Below, one piece after another: positions 49,404 to 55,694 of a stretch of 55,709 nt of DNA. The first letter of the stretch is position 1. Every line of letters begins with the position of its first letter. The position numbers and the translations under genes are program-made. Below the pieces are notes generated by a model. That model was not told the origin of the DNA. It did not search any database and saw only the letters and a program-made list of their open reading frames with translations. The DNA comes from a bacterium (GTDB lineage: Bacteria > Patescibacteriota > Minisyncoccia > UBA6257 > 02-FULL-45-10c), in assembly GCA_030700025.1 (NCBI GenBank), contig JAUYKI010000007.1, positions 1 to 55,709 of the forward strand, in the 5' to 3' direction.

Positions 49404-50135
49404 ATGTCAAGTAGTGATATATACAATCAAAAATGGCGGAAGTTTTTAAGCCGGGTTTGGCTTTTTAAGTTTATTCCTTTTGTGGATTTTGTTTTGGCGG
49501 CCGGGTCGCTGGTAACTGGCAATCCCCACGAAAACTCCGATTTTGACGTGATTGTTGGCGCGCGGCAAGGGAGGGTTTTCACCGCGCGCGCTTTTTGTAT
49601 TTTAGCTTTCGGCTTGTTCGGCTGGCGCCGGCGCGGAGTTCATAAGTTTATAAGTTACGCTGACGCTCAAGTTGATAAGTTAAATGAATTGGACTTAAAA
49701 ACTTATAAACTTAAAAACTTACAAACTAGCGACAAGTTTTGTTTCAACCATTTCGTAACTCCGGCGGCGTACAGGTTATCAGAGCCGCATAATGATTATT
49801 GGAAAAAGCTTTATTCGTCGCTGGCGCCAGTTTATGGCGAGCCGGAAGTTATTCAGAAGTTTTTTGATGCCAATGAGGAATGGATGGGTCCCGTTAGAAA
49901 CAGCCCGCCCAAGGGGTCCTTCGGACCGCGCTTACGCGCGGGCGTGGTTTCTAACGGGATTAGGTGGCTTCTTTCAGGTTTATTAGGAAATTGGTTAGAA
50001 AAGAAGTTAAAAGCAGTTCAAATTAAAAGAATTGAATCGGGCTTAGAAAAAGAAAAAGGTTATAAGCCCAGGATTATTTATAACGACAACGAACTGGAAT
50101 TTCACCCCGATACCAAGCGGACCGAGTTGCATTAG
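49404..50135 (+). CDS. Nucleotidyltransferase-fold protein
   Basis: 243 aa. The polymerase-beta-type motif GSLVTGNPHENSDFDVIV (about residues 34-51) has the Gly-Ser and the Asp-x-Asp that bind metal; a helical C-terminal part follows. Substrate unknown (antibiotic, tRNA or protein nucleotidylation are all possible for this fold). A 71-base palindromic element (49889-49959) is inserted in frame around residue 165, giving the stretch SPPKGSFGPRLRAG that has no place in such a fold. -10 TATCAT lies 10 bases before ATG; likely short leader. Confidence 0.78.
   Translation: MSSSDIYNQKWRKFLSRVWLFKFIPFVDFVLAAGSLVTGNPHENSDFDVIVGARQGRVFTARAFCILAFGLFGWRRRGVHKFISYADAQVDKLNELDLKTYKLKNLQTSDKFCFNHFVTPAAYRLSEPHNDYWKKLYSSLAPVYGEPEVIQKFFDANEEWMGPVRNSPPKGSFGPRLRAGVVSNGIRWLLSGLLGNWLEKKLKAVQIKRIESGLEKEKGYKPRIIYNDNELEFHPDTKRTELH
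49889..49959. repeat. TCCCGTTAGA mini-element, copy 2 (inside nucleotidyltransferase gene)
   Basis: Perfect 13-base terminal arms TCCCGTTAGAAAC (49889) and GTTTCTAACGGGA (49947-49959). The interior has GGTCC-ttc-GGACC and CCCGC/GCGGG arms. The frame stays open through it. Confidence 0.75.
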
Positions 50136-50176
50136 ATCCCGCCTTTGAATATAGTTAAAAACAGCATCGTCTTTAA

Positions 50177-50227
50177 CACTCTTCGTATCAGTGTCTCATC
50201 TGGTAGAAACACTGACACAGAGAGTGC
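50177..50227 (+). ncRNA. Compact structured leader (leader family B, copy 2)
   Basis: CACTCT (50177) pairs with AGAGTG (50221-50226); TCAGTGT (50188) pairs with ACACTGA (50209-50215). Both strands match the outer parts of the 19241-19509 leader: GTATCAGT on the left, TGGTAGAAACAC and CAGAGAGTGC on the right. Copy 1 has about 215 extra bases inserted in the loop. A GGAGGG follows 3 bases later. Confidence 0.7.
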
Positions 50228-50239
50228 CTGGAGGGAATC

Positions 50240-50608
50240 TTGGCAAACGGCGCCGGCAAAGAAGCTACCGGAAACATCGCGGAAAATATGGTGGAAGAAG
50301 TGCTGTTGCGCAGGAAGCACCAGGGCGACATCGCGGGATACATACGAAACATCCAAAATGACTTGCTGGACAAAGAGGGAATAGACTTCTTGATCTTTTT
50401 TAATAATGGCTTCGCCTTGCCCCTCCAAGTTAAAATTTATAATAAAAAATATTGGTGGAAAAAGTTAAAAAGGCATCGCCGGAATCATCCGATGGTCAGA
50501 TACGTGCTGGCAGTGAATATTCACGACTATACCCGGGACGAAGCCTTAGTCTTCATAGATCGATTCTTGCGCTCGGCCATTAAGTCGGCCCAGCGCCACC
50601 CCGCTTAA
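50240..50608 (+). CDS. Small PD-(D/E)XK-like protein with TTG start
   Basis: 122 aa. Start codon TTG at 50240 is chosen because GGAGGG sits 5 bases upstream and no ATG fits. Sequence has EATGNIAENMVEEVLL (helix with Glu), EGIDFLIFFNNGFALPLQVKIY (Asp then Gln-x-Lys) and basic KKLKRHRRNHP. The order Glu, Asp, (Q)xK fits the PD-(D/E)XK nuclease core; activity is unproven. No export signal. It carries the same leader type as the aminotransferase at 19525, an unexpected pairing. Confidence 0.65.
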   Translation: MANGAGKEATGNIAENMVEEVLLRRKHQGDIAGYIRNIQNDLLDKEGIDFLIFFNNGFALPLQVKIYNKKYWWKKLKRHRRNHPMVRYVLAVNIHDYTRDEALVFIDRFLRSAIKSAQRHPA

Positions 50609-50627
50609 AAAGCGGGTTTTTTATTTT
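50600..50627 (+). terminator. Terminator after the small nuclease-like gene
   Basis: CCCGCTT-aaa-AAGCGGG followed by TTTTTTATTTT; overlaps the last codons of the gene. Confidence 0.85.
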
Positions 50628-50632
50628 GGGGC

Positions 50633-50723
50633 TTGACCCCACACATAACTTCGGCTGCGAAGCCAGTTAATCCCGGAGGTTGTTCATTTTCAAGGATTAG
50701 ACCGAAGTTATGTGTGGGGTTGA
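50633..50723. repeat. Long-palindrome element family C, copy 2
   Basis: Arms CCCCACACATAACTTCGG (50637) and CCGAAGTTATGTGTGGGG (50702-50719) are perfect 18-base complements, extended by TTGA on both sides with wobble pairs. The core TTAATCCCGGAGGTTGTTC (50668) is shared with copy 1 at 26369. Inner stems GGC-tgcgaa-GCC and TAATCC/GGATTA. The right edge gives the TTGACA of the groES promoter. Confidence 0.75.
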
Positions 50724-50754
50724 CATATTAGCACTCGTTACCTTAGACTGCTAA
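50720..50754 (+). promoter_or_regulatory. groESL promoter overlapped by a CIRCE operator
   Basis: TTGACA (50720-50725), 17-base spacer, TTAGAC (50743-50748). Within it TTAGCACTC-N9-GACTGCTAA (50728-50754) is the HrcA-binding CIRCE element with one mismatch in the second arm. It ends 1 base before ATG, and -10 to ATG is 7 bases, so the transcript would be nearly leaderless and repression would block the promoter directly. Confidence 0.85.
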
Positions 50755-50755
50755 T

Positions 50756-51046
50756 ATGAACTTACAACCATTAAACGATCGTATCTTTTTGGAGCCGGTG
50801 GAAGAAACCAAAACCACCAAATCCGGAATCGTTCTGCCGGATACGGCAGAAAAGGAAAAGCCGATTAAGGGCAAAGTAGTAGCGGTGGGCCCGGGAAAGC
50901 TGGACGAAAAAGGCCATCGTGTGCCAATGTCCGTAAAAGTCGGCGATTTAGTTTTATTTAAAAAATACGGCCCGGACGAGCTGGAAGTCGACGGCAAGAA
51001 GTATTTAGTCGGGGAAGAAGGAGATATTTTCGCGATAATTGAGTAA
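50756..51046 (+). CDS. groES: Co-chaperonin GroES
   Basis: 96 aa, the usual length. [45 protein letters not shown] is the GroES opening with the mobile loop around residues 18-32; [17 protein letters not shown] and [14 protein letters not shown] complete it. It forms the seven-fold lid on GroEL for ATP-driven protein folding in the cytoplasm. Promoter with CIRCE upstream, groEL 76 bases downstream. Confidence 0.97.
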   Translation: MNLQPLNDRIFLEPVEETKTTKSGIVLPDTAEKEKPIKGKVVAVGPGKLDEKGHRVPMSVKVGDLVLFKKYGPDELEVDGKKYLVGEEGDIFAIIE

Positions 51047-51049
51047 ATA

Positions 51050-51118
51050 GAAAATAGAATCTAGAAAGTAGAATTTAATTTACTTCTATTTTCTAAATTC
51101 TAGATACTAAATTCTAAA
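51050..51118. repeat. AT-rich imperfect palindrome between groES and groEL
   Basis: TAGAAAATAGAATCTAGAAA and its near-complement TTTTCTAAATTCTAGA fold into a long imperfect hairpin around AATTTAATTT. No T-run after it. It might stabilise or separate the two cistrons. Confidence 0.5.
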
Positions 51119-51122
51119 ACAT

Positions 51123-52763
51123 ATGGCAAAACAACTTTTATTTAACGAAAATGCCCGGACGGCGATGAAAAAGGGCATTGATAAATTAGCCGAAGCGGTC
51201 CGGATGACTTTGGGTCCGCGCGGCCGGGCGGTAGTAATTGAAAAAAGCTATGGCGCCCCGCAGGTGACCTTTGACGGCGTTACGGTGGCAAAAGAAATAG
51301 AATTGGAAGATAAGTTTGAAAATCTCGGCGCTAATTTAATCAAGCAAGCCGCGGATAAAACTAATGATAACGTTGGCGACGGCACTACCACCTCCGTAGT
51401 TTTGGCGCATGCCATGATAGACGGCGGAGAAAAAGTAGTCCAGGAAAAGGGCCTGAATGTGATCCGCCTTTCGGAAGAATTAAAATCCGCCAGCAATGCC
51501 GTGGTTAAGGCGCTGGAAAACCAAAGCGAAGCGATTAATGACAATAAAAAAATTGAAGAAGTTGCCACGCTTTCCGCTAAGCATCCGGAAATCGGGAAAT
51601 TGATCGCGGAAGTAATGGCGAAAATCGGCCGGGACGGCGTAGTAACTATCGAAGATTCCAATACCACCGCGAATTCCCATGAATTGGTGGAGGGCATGCA
51701 GTTTGATCGAGGTTACATCTCGCCTTACATGGTAACTAATTCAGAAAAAATGGAGGCCTCATTGGAAAGCCCGTATATTTTAGTTACGGACAAAAAGATT
51801 TCTTCTATTCAGGAATTATTGCCTCTTTTGGAAAAATTGGTGCAAAGCGGAAAAAAAGAATTGGTAATTATTGCCGATGAGGTGGAGGGCGAAGCGCTGG
51901 CAACCTTGGTAGTTAATAAATTGCGGGGAATTTTTAACGTTTTGGCAGTGAAGGCTCCGGGTTTTGGCGACCGCCGGAAAGAAATGTTGCAGGATGTTTG
52001 CGCGGTAACCGGCGCCCAGATGATTTCCGAAGACGTTGGCCGGAAACTGGACGCGGTGGAAATTAACGATTTAGGCCAGGCGCACCGGGTAATGGCTACC
52101 AAGGACTTCACCACTATTGTGGCCGGTAAGGGAAATAAAAAAGATATTGAAGCCAGGGTAGCTCAAATTAAAATCCAATTAAAGAAAACTGACTCGGAAT
52201 TTGATAAAGAAAAATTGCAGGAACGGCTGGGTAAATTATCCGGCGGCGTGGCGGTAATTAAAGTTGGCGCGCCAACCGAATCCGCGCAAAAAGAATTAAA
52301 GCAAAGAGTGGAAGACGCGGTGGCGGCCACCCGCGCGGCGATGGAAGAGGGAATTGTGCCGGGCGGAGGAATCGCACTGTTTAATGTTTTACAGGAGCTG
52401 GAAGGCGATAAAAAATTAGAAGCCGAAGCCGAGGCAGCGATGGTAATTTTGCGGAGAGCTTTGGAAGCGCCGATTCGGGCGATTGTGGAAAATAGCGGCG
52501 AATCTCCTGACCGGGTGATGGCAGAGTTAAAAGCTAAAAAGAATACTTGGGAAGGATTTAACGCTTTTTCCAATAAACTGGATGATTTGAAAAAAGCCGG
52601 AATTATTGATCCGCTAAAAGTTACCAAAACCGCGTTTTTGAACGCGGTGTCGGTAGCGTCAAATTATCTGACAATTGGCGCGGCATTAACGGAAAAACCG
52701 GAACCAAAGGAAAAAGCCGGCGGAATACCCGGCCAGGGGATGCCAGGCGGAATGGATTATTAG
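51123..52763 (+). CDS. groEL: Chaperonin GroEL
   Basis: 546 aa, full length. ATP-binding blocks TLGPRGRAVVIEKSYGAPQVTFDGVTVAKEI and GDGTTTSVVLAHAMI, apical domain, ILRRALEAPIRAIVENSG and AFLNAVSVASNYLTIGAA, and a short C-terminal Gly/Met tail GQGMPGGMDY. Folds client proteins in its cavity with GroES. No sign of duplication or truncation. Confidence 0.98.
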   Translation: MAKQLLFNENARTAMKKGIDKLAEAVRMTLGPRGRAVVIEKSYGAPQVTFDGVTVAKEIELEDKFENLGANLIKQAADKTNDNVGDGTTTSVVLAHAMIDGGEKVVQEKGLNVIRLSEELKSASNAVVKALENQSEAINDNKKIEEVATLSAKHPEIGKLIAEVMAKIGRDGVVTIEDSNTTANSHELVEGMQFDRGYISPYMVTNSEKMEASLESPYILVTDKKISSIQELLPLLEKLVQSGKKELVIIADEVEGEALATLVVNKLRGIFNVLAVKAPGFGDRRKEMLQDVCAVTGAQMISEDVGRKLDAVEINDLGQAHRVMATKDFTTIVAGKGNKKDIEARVAQIKIQLKKTDSEFDKEKLQERLGKLSGGVAVIKVGAPTESAQKELKQRVEDAVAATRAAMEEGIVPGGGIALFNVLQELEGDKKLEAEAEAAMVILRRALEAPIRAIVENSGESPDRVMAELKAKKNTWEGFNAFSNKLDDLKKAGIIDPLKVTKTAFLNAVSVASNYLTIGAALTEKPEPKEKAGGIPGQGMPGGMDY

Positions 52764-52795
52764 GGCGAAGAACTAAAAATTAAAATTGGAAGACT

Positions 52796-52826
52796 AAAAA
52801 CTCGCTTTACAAGAGCGAGTTTTTAG
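52796..52826 (+). terminator. Terminator after groEL
   Basis: AAAAACTCGCT-ttacaag-AGCGAGTTTTT then AGTTT. Confidence 0.88.
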
Positions 52827-52828
52827 TT

Positions 52829-52852
52829 TATGCTATCAGCAGTAATTTGACT
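52829..52852 (+). promoter_or_regulatory. Promoter with TTTGACT box for dCMP deaminase
   Basis: TATGCT (52829-52834), 11 bases containing AGCAGTAA, TTTGACT (52846), then AAAGGAG. The -10 sits only 3 bases after the groEL terminator stem. Confidence 0.55.
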
Positions 52853-52867
52853 AAAGGAGTTTCAGCA

Positions 52868-53413
52868 GTGCTTAATACACCGCCACGCTTGAGATTCAAG
52901 AAATATGGCGCCCTTATCGCGCTGTCGGCTTCTTGCCGGTCCACTTGCCCAAGGGCTAGGGTTGGCAGTTCGCTTTTTGACAGCGGAAAGAGAGTTGCCG
53001 CTACCGGTTTTAACGGGGTTCCGTCCGGCCAACCGCATTGCGACGAAGTTGGATGCGTAATGGTAAATGGCCATTGTAATAATACGGTTCATGCTGAAAA
53101 AAGCGCTAAGGGAACCTTGAATGGCCGGAAACTTCCCGGCGGTTATGTTTTTGTGACTCATCGTCCCTGCCGGCCTTGTTTTGATGAAATGGTAGAGCTG
53201 GAAGTTGCGCACATCGGATTCTTAACTGAATACCGGCCCAATGATGACCGGGAATATATTGAAAAAGTTTGCCGGGAGAAGGGAATAGAATTTGAAAAAT
53301 TGCCCTTTGATATCAAAGACCTTTTGAAAGAATTGCTTACTTTCCATCAGGGACCGGGCGGTTTGCTAGTCCAGAAGCCCTGGCTGACAATTTCTGACGA
53401 AACTCCATATTAA
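52868..53413 (+). CDS. dCMP deaminase (ComEB-like)
   Basis: 181 aa from GTG 52868, chosen because AAAGGAG lies 8 bases upstream; an in-frame TTG at 52847 would precede that site. Sequence: SCRSTCPRARVGSSLFDSGKRVAATGFNGVPSGQPHCDEVGC, VHAEKSA (zinc His and catalytic Glu), HRPCRPCFDEM (zinc PCxxC). This is the dCMP deaminase pattern, including an extra zinc or structural Cys/His set. Converts dCMP to dUMP, the ThyX substrate. ThyX is the next gene. The dCTP-binding allosteric residues cannot be judged. Confidence 0.9.
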   Translation: MLNTPPRLRFKKYGALIALSASCRSTCPRARVGSSLFDSGKRVAATGFNGVPSGQPHCDEVGCVMVNGHCNNTVHAEKSAKGTLNGRKLPGGYVFVTHRPCRPCFDEMVELEVAHIGFLTEYRPNDDREYIEKVCREKGIEFEKLPFDIKDLLKELLTFHQGPGGLLVQKPWLTISDETPY

Positions 53414-53422
53414 TTTAAACAC

Positions 53423-53450
53423 GTCCCGCAACGAGCGGGACCTTTTTATT
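53423..53450 (+). terminator. Terminator after dCMP deaminase
   Basis: GTCCCGC-aacga-GCGGGAC followed by CTTTTTATT. Confidence 0.88.
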
Positions 53451-53476
53451 GTATTTGATTTTTTAAATATTTCTTG

Positions 53477-53504
53477 TAAGATTAATCACGACGTACTTTG
53501 ACAA
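53477..53504 (+). promoter_or_regulatory. -10 and TTTGAC box for thyX
   Basis: TAAGAT (53477-53482), 14 bases ending ACGTAC, TTTGACAA (53497). The stretch ACGTACTTTGA is identical to that upstream of the GAPDH-like gene at 11181. Confidence 0.5.
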
Positions 53505-53566
53505 AGGCTAAATCAATTCGTAAAACGAATTGATCGCCCGATCCTGCGAGGCAGGATTTAGGGAGG
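53505..53566 (+). promoter_or_regulatory. Two-hairpin 5'-UTR element, copy 5 (thyX)
   Basis: AGGCTAA (53505-53511), hairpin 1 ATCAATTCG-taaaa-CGAATTGAT, CGCCCG (53535-53540), hairpin 2 ATCCTGC-gag-GCAGGAT, TTAGGGAGG (53558-53566), 7 bases to ATG. The stems share almost no sequence with the other copies while all linkers are conserved. Confidence 0.8.
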
Positions 53567-53573
53567 ATAAAAA

Positions 53574-54464
53574 ATGCCAGAAACGCATCGGCCGGTAAAT
53601 CTTGGAGCGGAACAGTGGCTAGAGAAACCAATTGAATGTTTAGATCATGGCTTTGTCCGTTTGGTAGATTATATGGGAGACGATTCGGCGATAGTTCAGG
53701 CGGCTAGGGTTTCATATGGCAAAGGAACTAAAAAGGCCAATGAGGATCGGGGACTGATCCGCTATTTGCTGCGCCATCGCCATACTACGCCTTTTGAAAT
53801 GTGCGAATTGAAATTCCATTGTAAGATGCCGATTTTCGTTGCCCGCCAGTGGATTCGCCACCGGACCGCGAATGTTAATGAGTATTCCGCCCGTTATTCG
53901 GTTTTGGACCGCGAGTTTTATTTACCGGAAGCGTTGGCGCTCAAAAAGCAGTCCATGGAAAATCGCCAGGGGCGCGCGGAGGAATTAACTCCGGAGGAAC
54001 AAGCGAAGATTTTAACTTTGATGAAATCCGGCAATGAGGCGCAATACCGCGACTATGAGGAATTTCTGCGGATCGGCCTGGCTAGGGAATTGGCTCGCAT
54101 CGGCATTTCGGTTTCCGCTTATACCCAATGGTACTGGAAAATTGATTTGCATAATCTTTTGCATTTCTTGAGTTTGCGGATGGACGAGCATGCCCAATGG
54201 GAAATCCGGGTTTTTGCCGAAGCTATGGCAAAAATTGTGAAAGACGCCTTTCCGCTGGTTTGGGAAGCGTTTGAAGATTATCGGCTGAATTCTATGAGCC
54301 TGTCCCGCGTTGAAGTGGAAATTTTAAGCGAAGTCGGCTTAGTCACCTCACGCTTTATGGACAATGACGCGCTCCGCAAATATTTGAATGAAAAAATCGG
54401 CAACAAGCGAGAAGTGGAAGAATTTCTGAAAAAGTTTAAAACTCTGAATATCCAGCTGGGATAA
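53574..54464 (+). CDS. thyX: Flavin-dependent thymidylate synthase
   Basis: 296 aa. The ThyX motif reads RHRTANVNEYSARYSVL (about residues 95-111), with the usual RHR...NExSxRY residues; the common Ser after RHRxx is Ala here. Other blocks: AARVSYGKG, LIRYLLRHRHTTPFEMCELKFHCKMPIFVARQW and YTQWYWKIDLHNLLHFLSLRMDEHAQWEIR. It makes dTMP from dUMP with methylene-tetrahydrofolate, FAD and NADPH. dCMP deaminase upstream supplies dUMP. Slightly longer than average. It carries the two-hairpin leader. Confidence 0.95.
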   Translation: MPETHRPVNLGAEQWLEKPIECLDHGFVRLVDYMGDDSAIVQAARVSYGKGTKKANEDRGLIRYLLRHRHTTPFEMCELKFHCKMPIFVARQWIRHRTANVNEYSARYSVLDREFYLPEALALKKQSMENRQGRAEELTPEEQAKILTLMKSGNEAQYRDYEEFLRIGLARELARIGISVSAYTQWYWKIDLHNLLHFLSLRMDEHAQWEIRVFAEAMAKIVKDAFPLVWEAFEDYRLNSMSLSRVEVEILSEVGLVTSRFMDNDALRKYLNEKIGNKREVEEFLKKFKTLNIQLG

Positions 54465-54482
54465 TCGTTTAAGATTTCTTTA

Positions 54483-54509
54483 AACCGCGCAAAGCGCGGT
54501 TTTTAATTT
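54483..54509 (+). terminator. Terminator after thyX
   Basis: AACCGCGC-aaa-GCGCGGTT followed by TTTAATTT. Confidence 0.88.
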
Positions 54510-54553
54510 GCTAATTGGCAAAAAAATGGTAAAATAACCGCAGTTATTTGAAA
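54508..54553 (+). promoter_or_regulatory. Promoter with TTTGAAA box
   Basis: TTGCTA (54508), 16-base spacer, TAAAAT (54530-54535), 11 bases with GCAGTTA, TTTGAAA (54547). Confidence 0.55.
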
Positions 54554-54577
54554 CAGAGAGCGCCATAGGAGGAAATC

Positions 54578-55534
54578 ATGGATCCAAAACGATATGAATC
54601 TCTGGATCAATTCCGGGGCTGGTCGGTTGCCAGCATGCTATTGGTTAGTTTTTTGGGATATTTCCGGGTAATGCCGGAAATGTTTCGGCATCATCTTACC
54701 GGATTTAGTTTTGCGGATGCCGTAGCGCCATTTTTCATTTTTATAGTCGGCGCGGGTTTTCGGCTCTCTTTTTTGAGAAGCGCGGAAATAAATGGCGTAT
54801 GGGATGCCAAGAAGAAGGCGTTCGTTAGATTTCTTTTACTGACCGTAATCGGGATATTTTTTTATGGCCCGGATTTCCGGATAAATATTTGGGACGCGTT
54901 GGTAGATATCGGACTTGCCGGAATATTAATGATTCCATTCATTAATTCCAGCGCGTTTATGCGGTTCGGAATGGCAACTTTGTACCTTTTAGTTTTTCAG
55001 TGCGTTAGCGATTGGACGCCTTACGGAGCCTGGCTTTTTAACCGGGGCAGTATTGATGGCGGACCGCTTGGCCCTTTGAGCTGGGTATTTCCATTGGCTT
55101 GGGGAACGCTGGTAGCGGATTGGTATTGGAAAAATTTACGAACTTCGCAATTCATCCGGAATGCTCTGGGATACGGAACGTTCTTAACGATCCTGGGATA
55201 TGCCTTGTCTAGTTTTTGGCCATTTAGCCAGCGGGCCATGACTTGCTCTTATTCCATTTGCGCTTCCGGCGCAAGTATTTTGGTTCTTTTAGCCTTTTAT
55301 ATTTTTGCGGATGTCTGGCGCCGGCCATTGCCCCATCTTTCATTGCTTGGCCGCCACGCTTTGGTGATTTATTTAGTCCAGAATGTTCTAATTTCTTCTT
55401 GGCGGGACGCGCGGGGCTTATTCAATAAGGACACGGGAATGGCGGTTGCTCTGCTTGGTTTTATGGCGATTTATTATGGATGTTATTCCATAGCGCGCTA
55501 TCTGGATAAAAACCGCTATTTCATAAAGTTTTAA
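54578..55534 (+). CDS. Acyltransferase-like integral membrane protein (HGSNAT/DUF5009-like)
   Basis: 318 aa with about ten hydrophobic segments. The N-terminal RYESLDQFRGWSVASMLLVSFLGYF and FADAVAPFFIFIVGAGFRLSF match the heparan-alpha-glucosaminide N-acetyltransferase/DUF5009 opening (SLDxFRG, then an F-x-D/D-x-x-x-P-x-F-x-F-x-x-G helix). Such proteins move acetyl groups across the membrane onto sugars; the sugar target is unknown. TAGGAGG 6 bases before ATG. Followed by a repeat-rich 3' region. Confidence 0.8.
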   Translation: MDPKRYESLDQFRGWSVASMLLVSFLGYFRVMPEMFRHHLTGFSFADAVAPFFIFIVGAGFRLSFLRSAEINGVWDAKKKAFVRFLLLTVIGIFFYGPDFRINIWDALVDIGLAGILMIPFINSSAFMRFGMATLYLLVFQCVSDWTPYGAWLFNRGSIDGGPLGPLSWVFPLAWGTLVADWYWKNLRTSQFIRNALGYGTFLTILGYALSSFWPFSQRAMTCSYSICASGASILVLLAFYIFADVWRRPLPHLSLLGRHALVIYLVQNVLISSWRDARGLFNKDTGMAVALLGFMAIYYGCYSIARYLDKNRYFIKF

Positions 55535-55541
55535 TCCCTCG

Positions 55542-55619
55542 ATCCCTCACTCTTGTGAAAGTTAATCCGCTCGACCCCTATCCCAATATCAATCTCTGCC
55601 GCAATGCGGCAGATTTTTT
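55542..55619 (+). terminator. Repeat-derived terminator region
   Basis: GATCCCTCACTCTTGTGAAA (55541), a relative of the arms at 21629 and 29255, is followed by CCCCTATCCCAATATCAATC and TCTGCCGC-aa-TGCGGCAGA with TTTTTT (55594-55619). The latter unit is nearly identical to 36671-36717. Confidence 0.75.
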
Positions 55620-55624
55620 ATTCA

Positions 55625-55694
55625 GAACAAGGCGCAAGGAGAAGGCGGTAGCATTAGCTACGTCTTCGACGAGTAACGAAGTTATGAAATAAAA
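55625..55694. repeat. Dispersed GGCGCAAGGAGAAGG-type repeat
   Basis: GAACAAGGCGCAAGGAGAAG, then GTAGCATTAGCTACGTC, then GACGAGTAACGAAGTT. Internal GTAGC-att-AGCTAC hairpin. No ORF. It resembles a type of short dispersed repeat I know from other bacterial genomes, but only one copy is in this window. Confidence 0.5.

Noticed and set aside
54553-54563. Third copy of leader family B upstream of the acyltransferase-like gene
   Set aside because: CAGAGAGCGC resembles the right arm but no complementary left arm or GTATCAGT block is present.
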